41,221 nt of DNA from NCBI GenBank assembly GCA_041917975.1, contig JAYRWN010000084.1:1-41221 (forward strand), written 5' to 3'. The notes beneath the pieces were generated by a model. It was not told where the DNA came from. It did not search any database and was given only the letters and a program-made list of their open reading frames with translations. The DNA is from JAYRWN01 sp041917975 (GTDB lineage Bacteria > Bacteroidota > Bacteroidia > Chitinophagales > Saprospiraceae). How positions within the stretch are numbered: the first letter of the stretch is position 1; every line of letters starts with the position of its first letter. A program made the position numbers and the translations under genes. Positions 33,091 through 41,221 of the stretch are shown in pieces.

Positions 33091-33660
33091 ATGATGACTT
33101 TTCGTCTGTATGCCTCGGGCATTTTATGTTTTCTTTTGTTCTTCGCCGGCTCCAGTTATGCACAATCCGGAGTAAATATTCAGACCGGTATTGCTAACAC
33201 GTTTGTAGGGTCTGAAGATTGCCGTTCGACAGCGTCCGTAGGTCTGAATGTTTTTGCCGATGATAAATCATTATTGTTCATACCCGGCATACATTATGTA
33301 AAAATGAGTCTTTATCCGACCGGACAACACGAATTATTAAGTGGATACAGAACGGACCCAGCCATGCATTTTGGGAAAGTACAACTTTTTGTAGGGAAAC
33401 GTTTTTTGAAAAACAAGCGCTTTAACTGCAGAGTTTATGGTGGAGGTTACACCCAATTATTAGTGAAGGTAGATGATAACCTGGAAAACATTAATGAAGA
33501 GCATTTTCCCATGGGCAATTTTGGTTTGGAAGGTGGCCTGGGTGTGCGTTTATATTTATTAACTCTTGATATAAAATATACCTACGGGCTTACCAAATTT
33601 CACAGCGACGCACCAGAGCGGTTAAGAAGTTTGGGATTTCATGCGGGGCTCTTCTTCTAA
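33091..33660 (+). CDS. Small outer-membrane beta-barrel-like protein of unknown function (189 aa)
   Basis: A signal peptide (about 1-25, ending SSYAQ) is followed by alternating beta-strand patterns (LLFIPGIHYVKMSLYP, KVQLFVGKRF, CRVYGGGYTQLLVKV, FGLEGGLGVRLYLL, LDIKYTYGL) and a C-terminal Phe, the hallmark of an outer-membrane barrel of the small porin/OmpW-like type with about eight strands. I take ATG 33091 (MMTFRLYAS); the longer frame from 33049 would put 14 residues before the signal peptide. It is divergent from lgt. No specific function can be given. Confidence 0.7.
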   Translation: MMTFRLYASGILCFLLFFAGSSYAQSGVNIQTGIANTFVGSEDCRSTASVGLNVFADDKSLLFIPGIHYVKMSLYPTGQHELLSGYRTDPAMHFGKVQLFVGKRFLKNKRFNCRVYGGGYTQLLVKVDDNLENINEEHFPMGNFGLEGGLGVRLYLLTLDIKYTYGLTKFHSDAPERLRSLGFHAGLFF

Positions 33661-33675
33661 TTAAATTTTATAGGG

Positions 33676-34839
33676 TTATAGCTTGCCCCTGGTAAGCATA
33701 AAAACAATGGCAAAAGCGAGGGCAGTGAAAATCATCCCATACATGAAAATATTGTAACAAGTACGCAAATAGGTATACTTACGGCCCAACGTTTTACCTA
33801 AAAAATAAAGGTCACGGGTAATAGACGATTCCAACAAATCCCGTTCAGCCAAAATTATTTTTATCCCTGCCGAATATTCCGGATAAGTCATTTTAAAAAA
33901 ATTTCCGAAGAAAAATAAATTGGATTGGTTGTTTTTAATGGCACTTTGCTCCACTTTGCCGGCCATCTTTACCGGGCGGGTAGACAAGGTGGCAAAGATG
34001 ATGGATAATACACAAACGAGGATCAGGCAGATGGAGGGGATGAGCATAAATGGCTCGTGAATTTTCTCGGCCATAAAGGGCAGCGAAATAGTCAGAATTA
34101 ACGCATTGATACTCAGCATGATATTGGCCTTGTTGTCGGCAATGGAACTCAGGTCCATGTGATTGCGTAAGGCTGTTTTGAACTGATTTTGGGCCGTGCG
34201 GCTATCTTCAAGCAAGTTACTGGTTTTTTTCTCCTCTTCTTCCTGTTTTATTTTAGCTAGTTCTTCCAGACTTGCCAGGTTCTGATCTTTGAGCTGTTGA
34301 TAAAGGGCTATGCCAGCCTCAGAATAATATTTATGTTGTTTAAAGAAAGCGATATTAGACTTTAGCCACTCGCGTTTGCGGATTTTCTCCCCATTCACAT
34401 TTGAATTCTCCTGACGCAGATTTTCTGACCATTGTTCATAATCTTTTGACGCCAGATTGGACAAATCGGCATCCACCATAAGTTGTTGTAAATGGGTTAC
34501 CGGCTCTACATCAAGCCGGGTCGCTTCGATAATGTCTTCTATTTGTGTTATTTTTTCCTCAGGGTACTGTATCCCGGTAAGGTATTTTCTGGCTACTTCT
34601 TTGCTGTGTAACTCGTGATTATTAACCTGGATGATAAATCCCGTATCGTGAAATAGAGCAGCTAGTCGCAGAACCTCTCGATCATCAGCGGTTAGACTGG
34701 TCTCCTGGAGGAGTAACTCTATGGCTTCCAAAACTTTGTTGGTGTGCAAAAGATTGTGATAGGTGTACTTTGGGGATAGTTGCTTAGACATTAAGCACTC
34801 TACATACACCTTTGCATTCTGAAATACAGTTGATTCCAT
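33676..34839 (-). CDS. HD phosphohydrolase domain fused to a Pycsar-type transmembrane effector (PycTM) domain (387 aa)
   Basis: Residues about 5-180 are an HD-superfamily metal phosphohydrolase: Y27-H-N with H32, H64-D65 in ALFHDTGF, H75-E76 and D123-A-D125-L in the fourth motif. A charged linker (190-215) follows. Residues about 220-387 match the Pycsar effector TM domain: ADNKANIMLSINALILTI (TM1), a second TM (265-288), RPV, NLFFFGNFFKMTYPEY, then a helix and a third TM (360-382) after RKYTYLRTCYNIF. In Pycsar, this domain kills the infected cell after cCMP/cUMP made by PycC binds it. Here no cyclase is near. The HD domain may cleave a nucleotide ligand (inference). It lies 64 bases after the surface-protein gene. 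Confidence 0.8.
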   Translation of the reverse strand: MESTVFQNAKVYVECLMSKQLSPKYTYHNLLHTNKVLEAIELLLQETSLTADDREVLRLAALFHDTGFIIQVNNHELHSKEVARKYLTGIQYPEEKITQIEDIIEATRLDVEPVTHLQQLMVDADLSNLASKDYEQWSENLRQENSNVNGEKIRKREWLKSNIAFFKQHKYYSEAGIALYQQLKDQNLASLEELAKIKQEEEEKKTSNLLEDSRTAQNQFKTALRNHMDLSSIADNKANIMLSINALILTISLPFMAEKIHEPFMLIPSICLILVCVLSIIFATLSTRPVKMAGKVEQSAIKNNQSNLFFFGNFFKMTYPEYSAGIKIILAERDLLESSITRDLYFLGKTLGRKYTYLRTCYNIFMYGMIFTALAFAIVFMLTRGKL

Positions 34840-34903
34840 TTTACTGGTTGACCATCGAATGGCCTAAAGTTAATCACTTACAGCCGAATTGGCTTAAAAA
34901 ACC

Positions 34904-37900
34904 TTACCAACCAGGGACCAGATTTAACCCAAATACTCCTTTGCTGTTTTTTTGCAAAGGAAAGGCATAATAGGGTTCCAGGATCAAGGCACCAAAAAGA
35001 TTAACTCTAAAACTTGCACCGGCACTCATCAGCAGCTTTGGTGGCTCTGCATCCTTAAACTGACTATAATCGTCCCAGACTACTCCACCATCCAGGAAAA
35101 AGTTTAAGTCGGCAGGAATAAAATCCGATTTTATCAGGGACAAACGTTTAGGACCGGAAAAAGGAATGCGCAGCTCTAGACTGGATAAGGCCAGTTTTGA
35201 TCCAAACAGATTATTGATATCCAGATTATAGCGTTGTTTTAGCTCGTCTATTTTGCGATAAGGGTAACCGTGTACAAACCCCATATCTCCCAAGAAAATA
35301 GGAAAGAAACTGGATTGGTCGGCACCATACCGCGCAAAATGAGTGACTCGACCAGCCAAAGTCAACTGACCAAAACGCTGATATTTACGAAAGTCGGCCA
35401 AAGTAGATAAAAAATCGTATCCTCCCCAGTATTTATCAATGCTGAGACGATAACGATATCCGGTTAGCGGTGCAGTCAGACCAAAGAAAGAGTTATCCCC
35501 TACATACGCTATCCCGGTGTTATAAAGAAAATCCTTACGGATAATAAACCCGTTCAGGTTCAGGTCGCCTTCAATGGGTACTTTTTCTCGCTCCTGCCAA
35601 ACCAAACGATAAAACCCGAGATCCCAATAATAAGCGTCATAATAATTGGTATAAACGTCCCGGCGGAAGTAATTATAGGTAGTGCCTGCAGATGCTTCCA
35701 ATCGTTGAGTCACCGAAAAGGGATAATGAGCGAAAACCGTCACACCATCTTGAAATATGCGAATAAGGCTCTGTTCTACTTTTTGGGTCAGGATACTGTT
35801 ACCCAATTGATCGGTAAGGGTTTCTTCCCCTATCCAGGTTGGGTACGTACCGGTAAGATTAGGGATATGCGACAAAGATGCCCCCCAGGCCAGTCGACCT
35901 TTGCGGTTGGTATATTGAAATATACCGGCCACATCGTATATCTCGCCATTAAGCGCCAATCCGGTATACAACTGGTTATTGCCTAAAATATCACTGAATA
36001 ACAAATCGACACCACCGGACAACGCTGAACGGGTCCCAAAAGAATTACTTGTTCCGACGCCACCCCCGGCACTCCCACCGATGTAATCCAATTTAAAATG
36101 GGGTTTGTAAGGCACCTTTTTAGTGCTGATTTCACCTTGATTGCGTGTATTCATATATTCCAGGTTGGTATTAACCATATCCTGGGGCTGTAAACCAACT
36201 ATGGGTAAGGTGGAAGCTGTGTAATCAATAGCCTGTTGATCAATTTCTTCAGCAGGAAAATCCTTAGAAGAGGCTTTGTAAATAGTGTACTTTCCGTCAT
36301 AGTATTGGGAAAACAACAGTTCATCCCGTGATTTAGAGACAGACAATGCAGGTGAATAAGCTGTAATGCCGCTCACGCCTACTTTATATTTGGTGAGCTG
36401 GAGGGTCTTGTTGGTCTCTGGATCGAAGGTATAAATGTTCCGATAACCGTCGCGGTCTGATAAAAAGACGATTGTGCCTTCATGGTTATATTCCGGATTA
36501 AGGTTGTCTGCGCCATAGAACAGGTCAAAATTGATCACCTCTTTGGTCTCTACATTTAATTCAGCAATATTCATGGTCCATTTACCATGAAACTGTCCCT
36601 TATCCATACTGATGCGATCAGTGGCAAACAAAATTCTTTTTCCATCTGCTGACCAACTGGGATGAATTTCACTGTATATGTCGTTAGTAAGACGAGAGAC
36701 CCGCTTGGACCGCAAATCCAGCAGGTATAAATCAGATTGACCTTCCACCAGACCGGAAAAGACGATGGATTTTCCATCCGGTGACCAGCTGGGATTAGTT
36801 ATGGCCGGGATATTTTTTAACGTGATTTCCTCCAGGGTTTTACCATTAGCAATATCCTTGATAATAATGGTATTGCGACCTTTTTTAAAGGCGATAAAAG
36901 CGAATTTTTTGGAGTCGGGTGACCAAGTCCCTGCAGATTCCAAAAAATTTAAATTATCCAGGTGGCCGTCTTTAACTATGCTGAATATTTTGCGGACTAT
37001 TTTTCCATCTTTTGTGTCCGCTAAAAATAAGTCGGTACCAAAAAGATCTTTTTCAGAAAGAAAAACCAAGTAGCGGCCATTCGGACTTACAGATGGAGAG
37101 ATATTCAGTTCGCCGCCATTTTTATCATCAATCAGTTTTTTGCCGTAAAAATTCTCTTTCTTTTCGCCAAGCAAAGGCTCATAATAAGTTTCGATAGCTG
37201 ACTTAAACATCCGGGATAAACTCTCATAATTTACGTCTAAAAGCGAATCACAGGCGGCGTTTATTCCATACTTGGCCGTCATGACAAAGAACGGCTTAAT
37301 AATGTCATCACCAGCATATCCGGTAAGGAATGCCCAGAAGGCTTGCCCATAACGGTAAGGAAAAAACTCCGGTTTACTTAAGTCTTTCAAAGTGGGTACT
37401 TTTTTGTTCAACACAGCGTCCCGCATCCACATCGCTGTATTAGCATCAAAACGCCCAATAGACATGTACTCGGCTAATCCTTCCACCATCCAAAGCGGTA
37501 AATTCTGGAGATTGGAAATATTGGTAGAATCTCCATGAATGATCATATTGTATTGAAAGGCGTGAACCATCTCGTGACCAAGCACATGGTTGGTCTGTTG
37601 ATTGGTATGCGTTAGGGGCATTATAACGCGGTTTTTAAACGCTTCAGTCACACCTCCCGTACCTACACCTATCGCGCCCTGAATGGCATTGGTTTGCTGA
37701 AAATCCGCATGATCGTTATAGAACAAGATTGGATTAAGCTGATCAAATGTGTCTTTCAGTACTTCCTGATGGAGGTCATACCAAGTCTCTGACCACCGTC
37801 CAAGACGTTGGACGGCACTGCGGTCGGTCAGATAGGAATAAATTTCAAAATGCGGTGTCTGGAACACATTAAAGTCGAAACTGCGGTAACGTGGTTTGTT

Positions 37901-37984
37901 TTTACCGAAATACTGAGCCTCAAGCACAAACACCTGGGTCAAGCAAAGGGTAAAGAGAAGCAATTTTGAGAATCGGTAATTCAT
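34904..37984 (-). CDS. Surface protein: gluzincin peptidase, TolB-like propeller and outer-membrane beta-barrel (1026 aa)
   Basis: The signal peptide (about 1-24, VFVLEAQ) is followed by a zinc-peptidase-like region with H137-E-M-V-H141 and WMVEGLAEY (E172) as third ligand, the HExxH...E gluzincin layout. Residues about 280-600 hold repeated PD40/TolB-type strands (SPNGRYLVFLSEKD, WSPDSKKFAFIAF, WSPDGKSIVFSG, WSADGKRILFATD). The last 400 residues are an aromatic beta-barrel of the surface-antigen type, ending in GLNLVPGW. I start at ATG 37984 (MNYRFSKLL) because it opens the signal peptide. Likely anchored in the outer membrane; substrates unknown. Confidence 0.82.
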   Translation of the reverse strand: MNYRFSKLLLFTLCLTQVFVLEAQYFGKNKPRYRSFDFNVFQTPHFEIYSYLTDRSAVQRLGRWSETWYDLHQEVLKDTFDQLNPILFYNDHADFQQTNAIQGAIGVGTGGVTEAFKNRVIMPLTHTNQQTNHVLGHEMVHAFQYNMIIHGDSTNISNLQNLPLWMVEGLAEYMSIGRFDANTAMWMRDAVLNKKVPTLKDLSKPEFFPYRYGQAFWAFLTGYAGDDIIKPFFVMTAKYGINAACDSLLDVNYESLSRMFKSAIETYYEPLLGEKKENFYGKKLIDDKNGGELNISPSVSPNGRYLVFLSEKDLFGTDLFLADTKDGKIVRKIFSIVKDGHLDNLNFLESAGTWSPDSKKFAFIAFKKGRNTIIIKDIANGKTLEEITLKNIPAITNPSWSPDGKSIVFSGLVEGQSDLYLLDLRSKRVSRLTNDIYSEIHPSWSADGKRILFATDRISMDKGQFHGKWTMNIAELNVETKEVINFDLFYGADNLNPEYNHEGTIVFLSDRDGYRNIYTFDPETNKTLQLTKYKVGVSGITAYSPALSVSKSRDELLFSQYYDGKYTIYKASSKDFPAEEIDQQAIDYTASTLPIVGLQPQDMVNTNLEYMNTRNQGEISTKKVPYKPHFKLDYIGGSAGGGVGTSNSFGTRSALSGGVDLLFSDILGNNQLYTGLALNGEIYDVAGIFQYTNRKGRLAWGASLSHIPNLTGTYPTWIGEETLTDQLGNSILTQKVEQSLIRIFQDGVTVFAHYPFSVTQRLEASAGTTYNYFRRDVYTNYYDAYYWDLGFYRLVWQEREKVPIEGDLNLNGFIIRKDFLYNTGIAYVGDNSFFGLTAPLTGYRYRLSIDKYWGGYDFLSTLADFRKYQRFGQLTLAGRVTHFARYGADQSSFFPIFLGDMGFVHGYPYRKIDELKQRYNLDINNLFGSKLALSSLELRIPFSGPKRLSLIKSDFIPADLNFFLDGGVVWDDYSQFKDAEPPKLLMSAGASFRVNLFGALILEPYYAFPLQKNSKGVFGLNLVPGW

Positions 37985-38090
37985 AATGAGGAACTTCTTG
38001 TAATAAATAATAACCAGTCTAAGCATCAATCAGTTACCCAAGGAATGATAAATAAAAGTTAAAAAAAGAGCTACAAACTACAGAAAAAAA

Positions 38091-38103
38091 TGGGTGTCAC
38101 CCA
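38091..38103. promoter_or_regulatory. Perfect palindrome upstream of clpB
   Basis: TGGGTGTCACCCA: six-base arms around one central base. It lies in the 212-bp divergent region between the surface-protein gene and clpB, about 60 bases before the clpB -7 box. A possible operator; it is not a CIRCE element. Confidence 0.3.
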
Positions 38104-38124
38104 AAGAATTATGTCATCCAATGC

Positions 38125-38138
38125 CAGGTACCAACCTG
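38125..38138. promoter_or_regulatory. Inverted repeat at the -35/-33 region of the clpB promoter
   Basis: CAGGT-ACCA-ACCTG, two 5-base arms around 4 bases, ending 22 bases before the -7 box TACCTTTG. Its position overlapping the -33 region would suit a repressor or activator. It is short and may be chance. Confidence 0.25.
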
Positions 38139-38160
38139 CTGAATGTATGCCGTGAAGTGT

Positions 38161-38168
38161 TACCTTTG
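38161..38168 (+). promoter_or_regulatory. Bacteroidota -7 box (TACCTTTG) for clpB
   Basis: TACCTTTG lies 28 bases before the ATG at 38197 and is a full TAnnTTTG match. No TTG is found at the -33 spacing. This placement gives a leader of roughly 22 bases. Confidence 0.5.
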
Positions 38169-38196
38169 TTTTCAATAATTATAAAGATTCAGTCAT

Positions 38197-40953
38197 ATGA
38201 CCTACGATGATTTTACCATCAAAGCCCAGGAATGTATCCTTAAAGGCCAGAAAGCTGCCGCCAATAACCAGCAACAGACCGTAGATACGGCACACTTGAT
38301 GGTCGGTATCATGGAACATGAACCCAACATCACTCAATACTTGCTGGGCCAATGTAAGGTGGAAGCATCAAAAGTTACTGAAGCGATGAACGTGATTATT
38401 AACGCTCTACCCAAAGTGCCCAAAATAGATAAACAACATTTGAGTAATGAAGCTAATTCTGCCCTTAGCAGGGCCAAAAGATTGCTTCCGGAGTTTGGAG
38501 ATGCGTTCATTTCAGTGGAGTTGATGCTTCTCGGGTTGGTCATGGGCTTGGATAAAACCGGAAAAGCACTGAAGGATCTGGGCATTACTCCCGAAAAAAT
38601 AAAATTGGCTATACGCGATCTGCGCAAAGGACGCAAGGTCACGGATGACCGTGCGGAGGGTCAGTATAATGCATTGGCTAAATACGCCATCAATCTTAAT
38701 GAACGGGCTCAAAATGGCCAACTGGATACCATCGTTGGACGTGATGATGAAATCAGACGTATTCTGCATATTTTATCCCGGCGCAGTAAGAATAATCCTA
38801 TCCTCGTGGGTGATGCCGGCGTGGGTAAAACGGCCATTGTGGAAGGGTTAGCGTGGCGCATAATAAAGAAGGATGTGCCGGCCAACCTGCAGAACAAAAA
38901 GATTTTTTCATTGGATTTACCCGGTATCATAGCAGGGGCAAAATTTAAGGGTGAGTTTGAAGAAAGACTCAAAGCCGTTATTCAAGAAGTCAATAATTCG
39001 AATGGAGAAATCATCTTGTTTATTGATGAGATTCACACCTTGGTAGGCGCTGGTGGTGGAGAAGGGGCTATCGATGCGGCCAACCTGGTCAAACCTGCTT
39101 TAGCACGCGGAGAGCTCAGAGTCATCGGGGCAACTACCGCGGATGAATACCAAAAACACTTTGAGAAGGACAAAGCCCTGGTGCGCCGATTCCAAACTGT
39201 AAATGTCGATGAACCTTCTGTAGCCGAAACCGTATCTATTCTTCGCGGGGTACAAGAAAAATTTGAGACCTATCACAAAGTAGAGATTTTGGATGAGGCT
39301 CTTATGGCCGCTGCCGAATATTCCCACCGTTATATCACGGACAGGCGTTTGCCCGATAAGGCCCTGGATCTGATAGACGAAGCTTCTGCCAAACTGCGGC
39401 TTGAGTTGGACTCCATACCTGAAGACGTCGATGAATGGGAGCGCAAACTGCGCCAATTAGAGATAGAAAATGAATACATCAAGCGTGAAAACAATCCTGC
39501 AAAGCTGAAGGTCATACAGGAACAAATAGCTAATACACGCGAAAAAGTAGACTCCATGCGTTCCAGCTGGACCCTTGAAAAGGAACAGGTGGAGCTGATC
39601 CAAAACATGCGAAAAAAAATAGATGAGCTAGAGAAAGCAGCAGAAAAAGCTGAGCGTGCGAGCGACTTCGAAAAAGTGGCACAAATGCGCTATGGGGAGA
39701 TTAAAACGCTTCAGGACCAAATGTCCTCTGCTCAAACTAAGCTGGATCAGATACCTGCTGATCAACGTTTTACCAGCGCAGCTGTAACGGCCAACGACAT
39801 CGCCGTTGTTGTAGGTCGTTGGACAGGTATACCGGTGCAGAGGATGCTGCAAAGTGAAAAGGATAAACTGCTCAAACTGGAAGAAGAAATCGGGGCTCGT
39901 CTCATCGGCCAGTTGGAGGCTGTGCGTGCTGTATCTGATGCCGTACGTCGAAGCCGGGCTGGCTTACAAGACCCCAACAAACCTATTGGGTCCTTTATAT
40001 TCCTTGGTCCAACCGGAGTAGGTAAAACAGAACTGGCCAAAGCACTCGCCGAAGTTCTGTTCAATGACGAAAAAGCCATTACCCGTATTGATATGAGTGA
40101 GTTTCAGGAACAACATTCGGTGTCCCGCCTTATCGGAGCTCCTCCCGGATATGTGGGCTATGATGAAGGAGGCCAACTCACAGAAGCTGTGCGCCGCAGA
40201 CCCTATTCCATCATACTCTTGGATGAGATAGAAAAGGCGCATCCTGACCTTTTTAATGTTCTTCTGCAAGTACTTGATGACGGTCGTCTGACTGACAATA
40301 AAGGGCGGGTAGCTAACTTTAAGAACACTATTGTGATCATGACTTCTAACATGGGCTCTGAAGTCATCCTGGAGAATTTTGAGGACCTGGAAGAACTGGG
40401 GGACAAACATAGGGCGGAAATCCTGGAAACCACCAAAGAGGAAGTGCTGAAAATGCTGAAAGAAAATCTACGCCCGGAGTTTCTCAACCGAATTGATGAA
40501 AAAATCATGTTTTTACCGCTGACCAAAACGGAGATCAAACAAATAGCAAAATTACAGTTAAAGAGCGTGAATAAAAACCTCTCAGCCCAAGGTATTAAAC
40601 TAGAGCTTTCGGATAAGGCCTTAGATCTGATCACGGAATTGGGCTATGATCCCCAGTTTGGCGCCCGTCCGTTAAAACGGGTGGTGCAGAAAGAAATCGT
40701 CAATGAACTGGCTAAACAAGTGCTATCCGGGCAATTTAAAGAAGGTGCCACCATTGTGGTGGATGCCAACAAAGATAGTTTTAGTTTTAATGGCCAAATG
40801 ATGGTCCCGGTAGAAACTATTAAACCGGCTGAAGAAGATAAAAATGGCGCAGCCGCAGCCCGTAAAAAGGAATTAGATACGTTGATCCAGGCCACTAAGG
40901 ATGTGGAGGATGCCGTCCAAGAGGTAAAAAAAGAAGAAGAGCCTAAGAAATAA
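38197..40953 (+). CDS. clpB: ATP-dependent disaggregase ClpB (918 aa)
   Basis: A hexameric AAA+ chaperone that pulls proteins out of aggregates together with DnaK. Domains in order: N-terminal Clp repeat domain (1-145), NBD1 with Walker A GDAGVGKT and Walker B IILFIDEIHTLVGAGG, the coiled-coil middle domain (about 405-530, EWERKLRQLEIEN to YGEIKTLQDQ), NBD2 with GPTGVGKTELAKALAE and SIILLDEIEKAHPDL, then the D2-small domain (YDPQFGARPLKRV). At 918 residues it is about 50 longer than usual; the extra is a charged tail rich in Lys, Glu and Ala after residue 865. The middle domain makes it ClpB rather than ClpA or ClpC. Confidence 0.97.
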   Translation: MTYDDFTIKAQECILKGQKAAANNQQQTVDTAHLMVGIMEHEPNITQYLLGQCKVEASKVTEAMNVIINALPKVPKIDKQHLSNEANSALSRAKRLLPEFGDAFISVELMLLGLVMGLDKTGKALKDLGITPEKIKLAIRDLRKGRKVTDDRAEGQYNALAKYAINLNERAQNGQLDTIVGRDDEIRRILHILSRRSKNNPILVGDAGVGKTAIVEGLAWRIIKKDVPANLQNKKIFSLDLPGIIAGAKFKGEFEERLKAVIQEVNNSNGEIILFIDEIHTLVGAGGGEGAIDAANLVKPALARGELRVIGATTADEYQKHFEKDKALVRRFQTVNVDEPSVAETVSILRGVQEKFETYHKVEILDEALMAAAEYSHRYITDRRLPDKALDLIDEASAKLRLELDSIPEDVDEWERKLRQLEIENEYIKRENNPAKLKVIQEQIANTREKVDSMRSSWTLEKEQVELIQNMRKKIDELEKAAEKAERASDFEKVAQMRYGEIKTLQDQMSSAQTKLDQIPADQRFTSAAVTANDIAVVVGRWTGIPVQRMLQSEKDKLLKLEEEIGARLIGQLEAVRAVSDAVRRSRAGLQDPNKPIGSFIFLGPTGVGKTELAKALAEVLFNDEKAITRIDMSEFQEQHSVSRLIGAPPGYVGYDEGGQLTEAVRRRPYSIILLDEIEKAHPDLFNVLLQVLDDGRLTDNKGRVANFKNTIVIMTSNMGSEVILENFEDLEELGDKHRAEILETTKEEVLKMLKENLRPEFLNRIDEKIMFLPLTKTEIKQIAKLQLKSVNKNLSAQGIKLELSDKALDLITELGYDPQFGARPLKRVVQKEIVNELAKQVLSGQFKEGATIVVDANKDSFSFNGQMMVPVETIKPAEEDKNGAAAARKKELDTLIQATKDVEDAVQEVKKEEEPKK

Positions 40954-40957
40954 AAAA

Positions 40958-41221
40958 CTATCCCTCACTGCTGGTATTCACCGGACGCCCCTGGTCAGTG
41001 ATCCATTCGCTCCACGAACCGGGATAGAGTTTGGGAAACCCGTATCCGGCATGCGTATAAGCCAACACATTGTGGCAGGCGGTTACTCCTGAGCCACAAT
41101 AAAACGCCGTTTGATCAGCAGTGTAATGGTCGTGAAGCGGAGCAAAGCGACGCCTAAATTCTGCTGCAGACTTCCAGGTATTTCCGTCCAGGTTATCCAG
41201 GTAAGGGTAATTTTTTGCTCC
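40958..41221 (-). CDS. Thiosulfate/3-mercaptopyruvate sulfurtransferase (rhodanese), C-terminal part only
   Basis: The gene runs off the window: 87 codons plus the TAG stop at 40958-40960 remain. The translated end carries the rhodanese active-site loop FYCGSGVTACHN with the catalytic Cys, then GFPKLYPGSWSEWI, the typical end of the second rhodanese domain of two-domain sulfurtransferases. CGSGVTA is the form seen in thiosulfate or mercaptopyruvate sulfurtransferases (SseA-like). Its 3' end lies 4 bases from the convergent clpB stop. The N-terminal inactive domain is outside the window. Confidence 0.88.
   Translation of the reverse strand, partial: GAKNYPYLDNLDGNTWKSAAEFRRRFAPLHDHYTADQTAFYCGSGVTACHNVLAYTHAGYGFPKLYPGSWSEWITDQGRPVNTSSEG

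Noticed and set aside
39964..40410. 148-codon minus-strand ORF in clpB
   Set aside because: Antisense to NBD2 of clpB; no start signals and no recognisable domain.
1..41221. Defence island, prophage, IS element, CRISPR array or tRNA-linked genomic island
   Set aside because: No transposase, integrase, cas gene, repeat array, tRNA or shift in base composition was seen. The Pycsar-type domain is isolated among housekeeping genes.

Overview
The window is about 41 kb of a Bacteroidota chromosome, most likely a Saprospiria-like or related environmental lineage (the phylum is well supported, the class is a guess). The evidence is Bacteroidota-restricted families (DUF4837, DUF4834-like, long DUF2723 proteins, a NagZ/beta-lactamase fusion), few Shine-Dalgarno sequences, and several starts preceded by the Bacteroidota promoter element TAnnTTTG. 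Coding density is very high. There is no rRNA, tRNA, IS element, phage, CRISPR array or recognisable genomic island.

Layout. 1-4.8 kb: a small membrane-anchored protein (minus), then a plus operon of a DUF2723 O-mannosyltransferase-like enzyme, a zinc-ribbon methyltransferase and RpiB. 4.8-5.2 kb: the only gap over 300 bp. It holds a candidate small RNA on the minus strand with a sigma-54-type -24/-12 promoter and an intrinsic terminator. 5.2-12.7 kb: htpG (plus), facing a MoxR ATPase-DUF4837 lipoprotein pair and an acyltransferase-ligA-D,D-dipeptidase operon (both minus). 12.7-17.8 kb (plus): a KirBac potassium channel, an ECF sigma / membrane protein / Spy-like sensor trio, an EamA transporter and a TPR protein. 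17.9-26.7 kb: a tight seven-gene minus operon: TMTC-like glycosyltransferase with TPRs, NagZ-beta-lactamase fusion, LolC/E-type permease, unknown 116-aa protein, cyclophilin lipoprotein, PKD-cyclophilin fusion, polyphosphate glucokinase. 26.7-33.7 kb: unknown lipoprotein and recX (plus), nadB (minus), GT4 glycosyltransferase with a CotH/HipA-like unknown protein (plus), lgt (minus) and a small beta-barrel protein (plus). 33.7-38.0 kb (minus): a three-module surface protein (gluzincin peptidase, TolB propeller, beta-barrel), then an HD domain fused to a Pycsar-type transmembrane effector. 38.2-41.2 kb: clpB (plus) and the 3' part of a sulfurtransferase gene (minus).

The shared theme is envelope biogenesis and proteostasis: lipoprotein modification and export (Lgt, LolC/E-like), peptidoglycan turnover (NagZ-Bla, VanX-like dipeptidase), extracytoplasmic folding (two cyclophilins), surface glycosylation (two O-mannosyltransferase-like proteins, GT4), envelope stress sensing (ECF trio) and heat-shock chaperones (HtpG, ClpB). 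The two most novel items are the sigma-54/sRNA unit at 4.87-4.98 kb and the HD-PycTM fusion at 33.7-34.8 kb, which has no nucleotide cyclase beside it.
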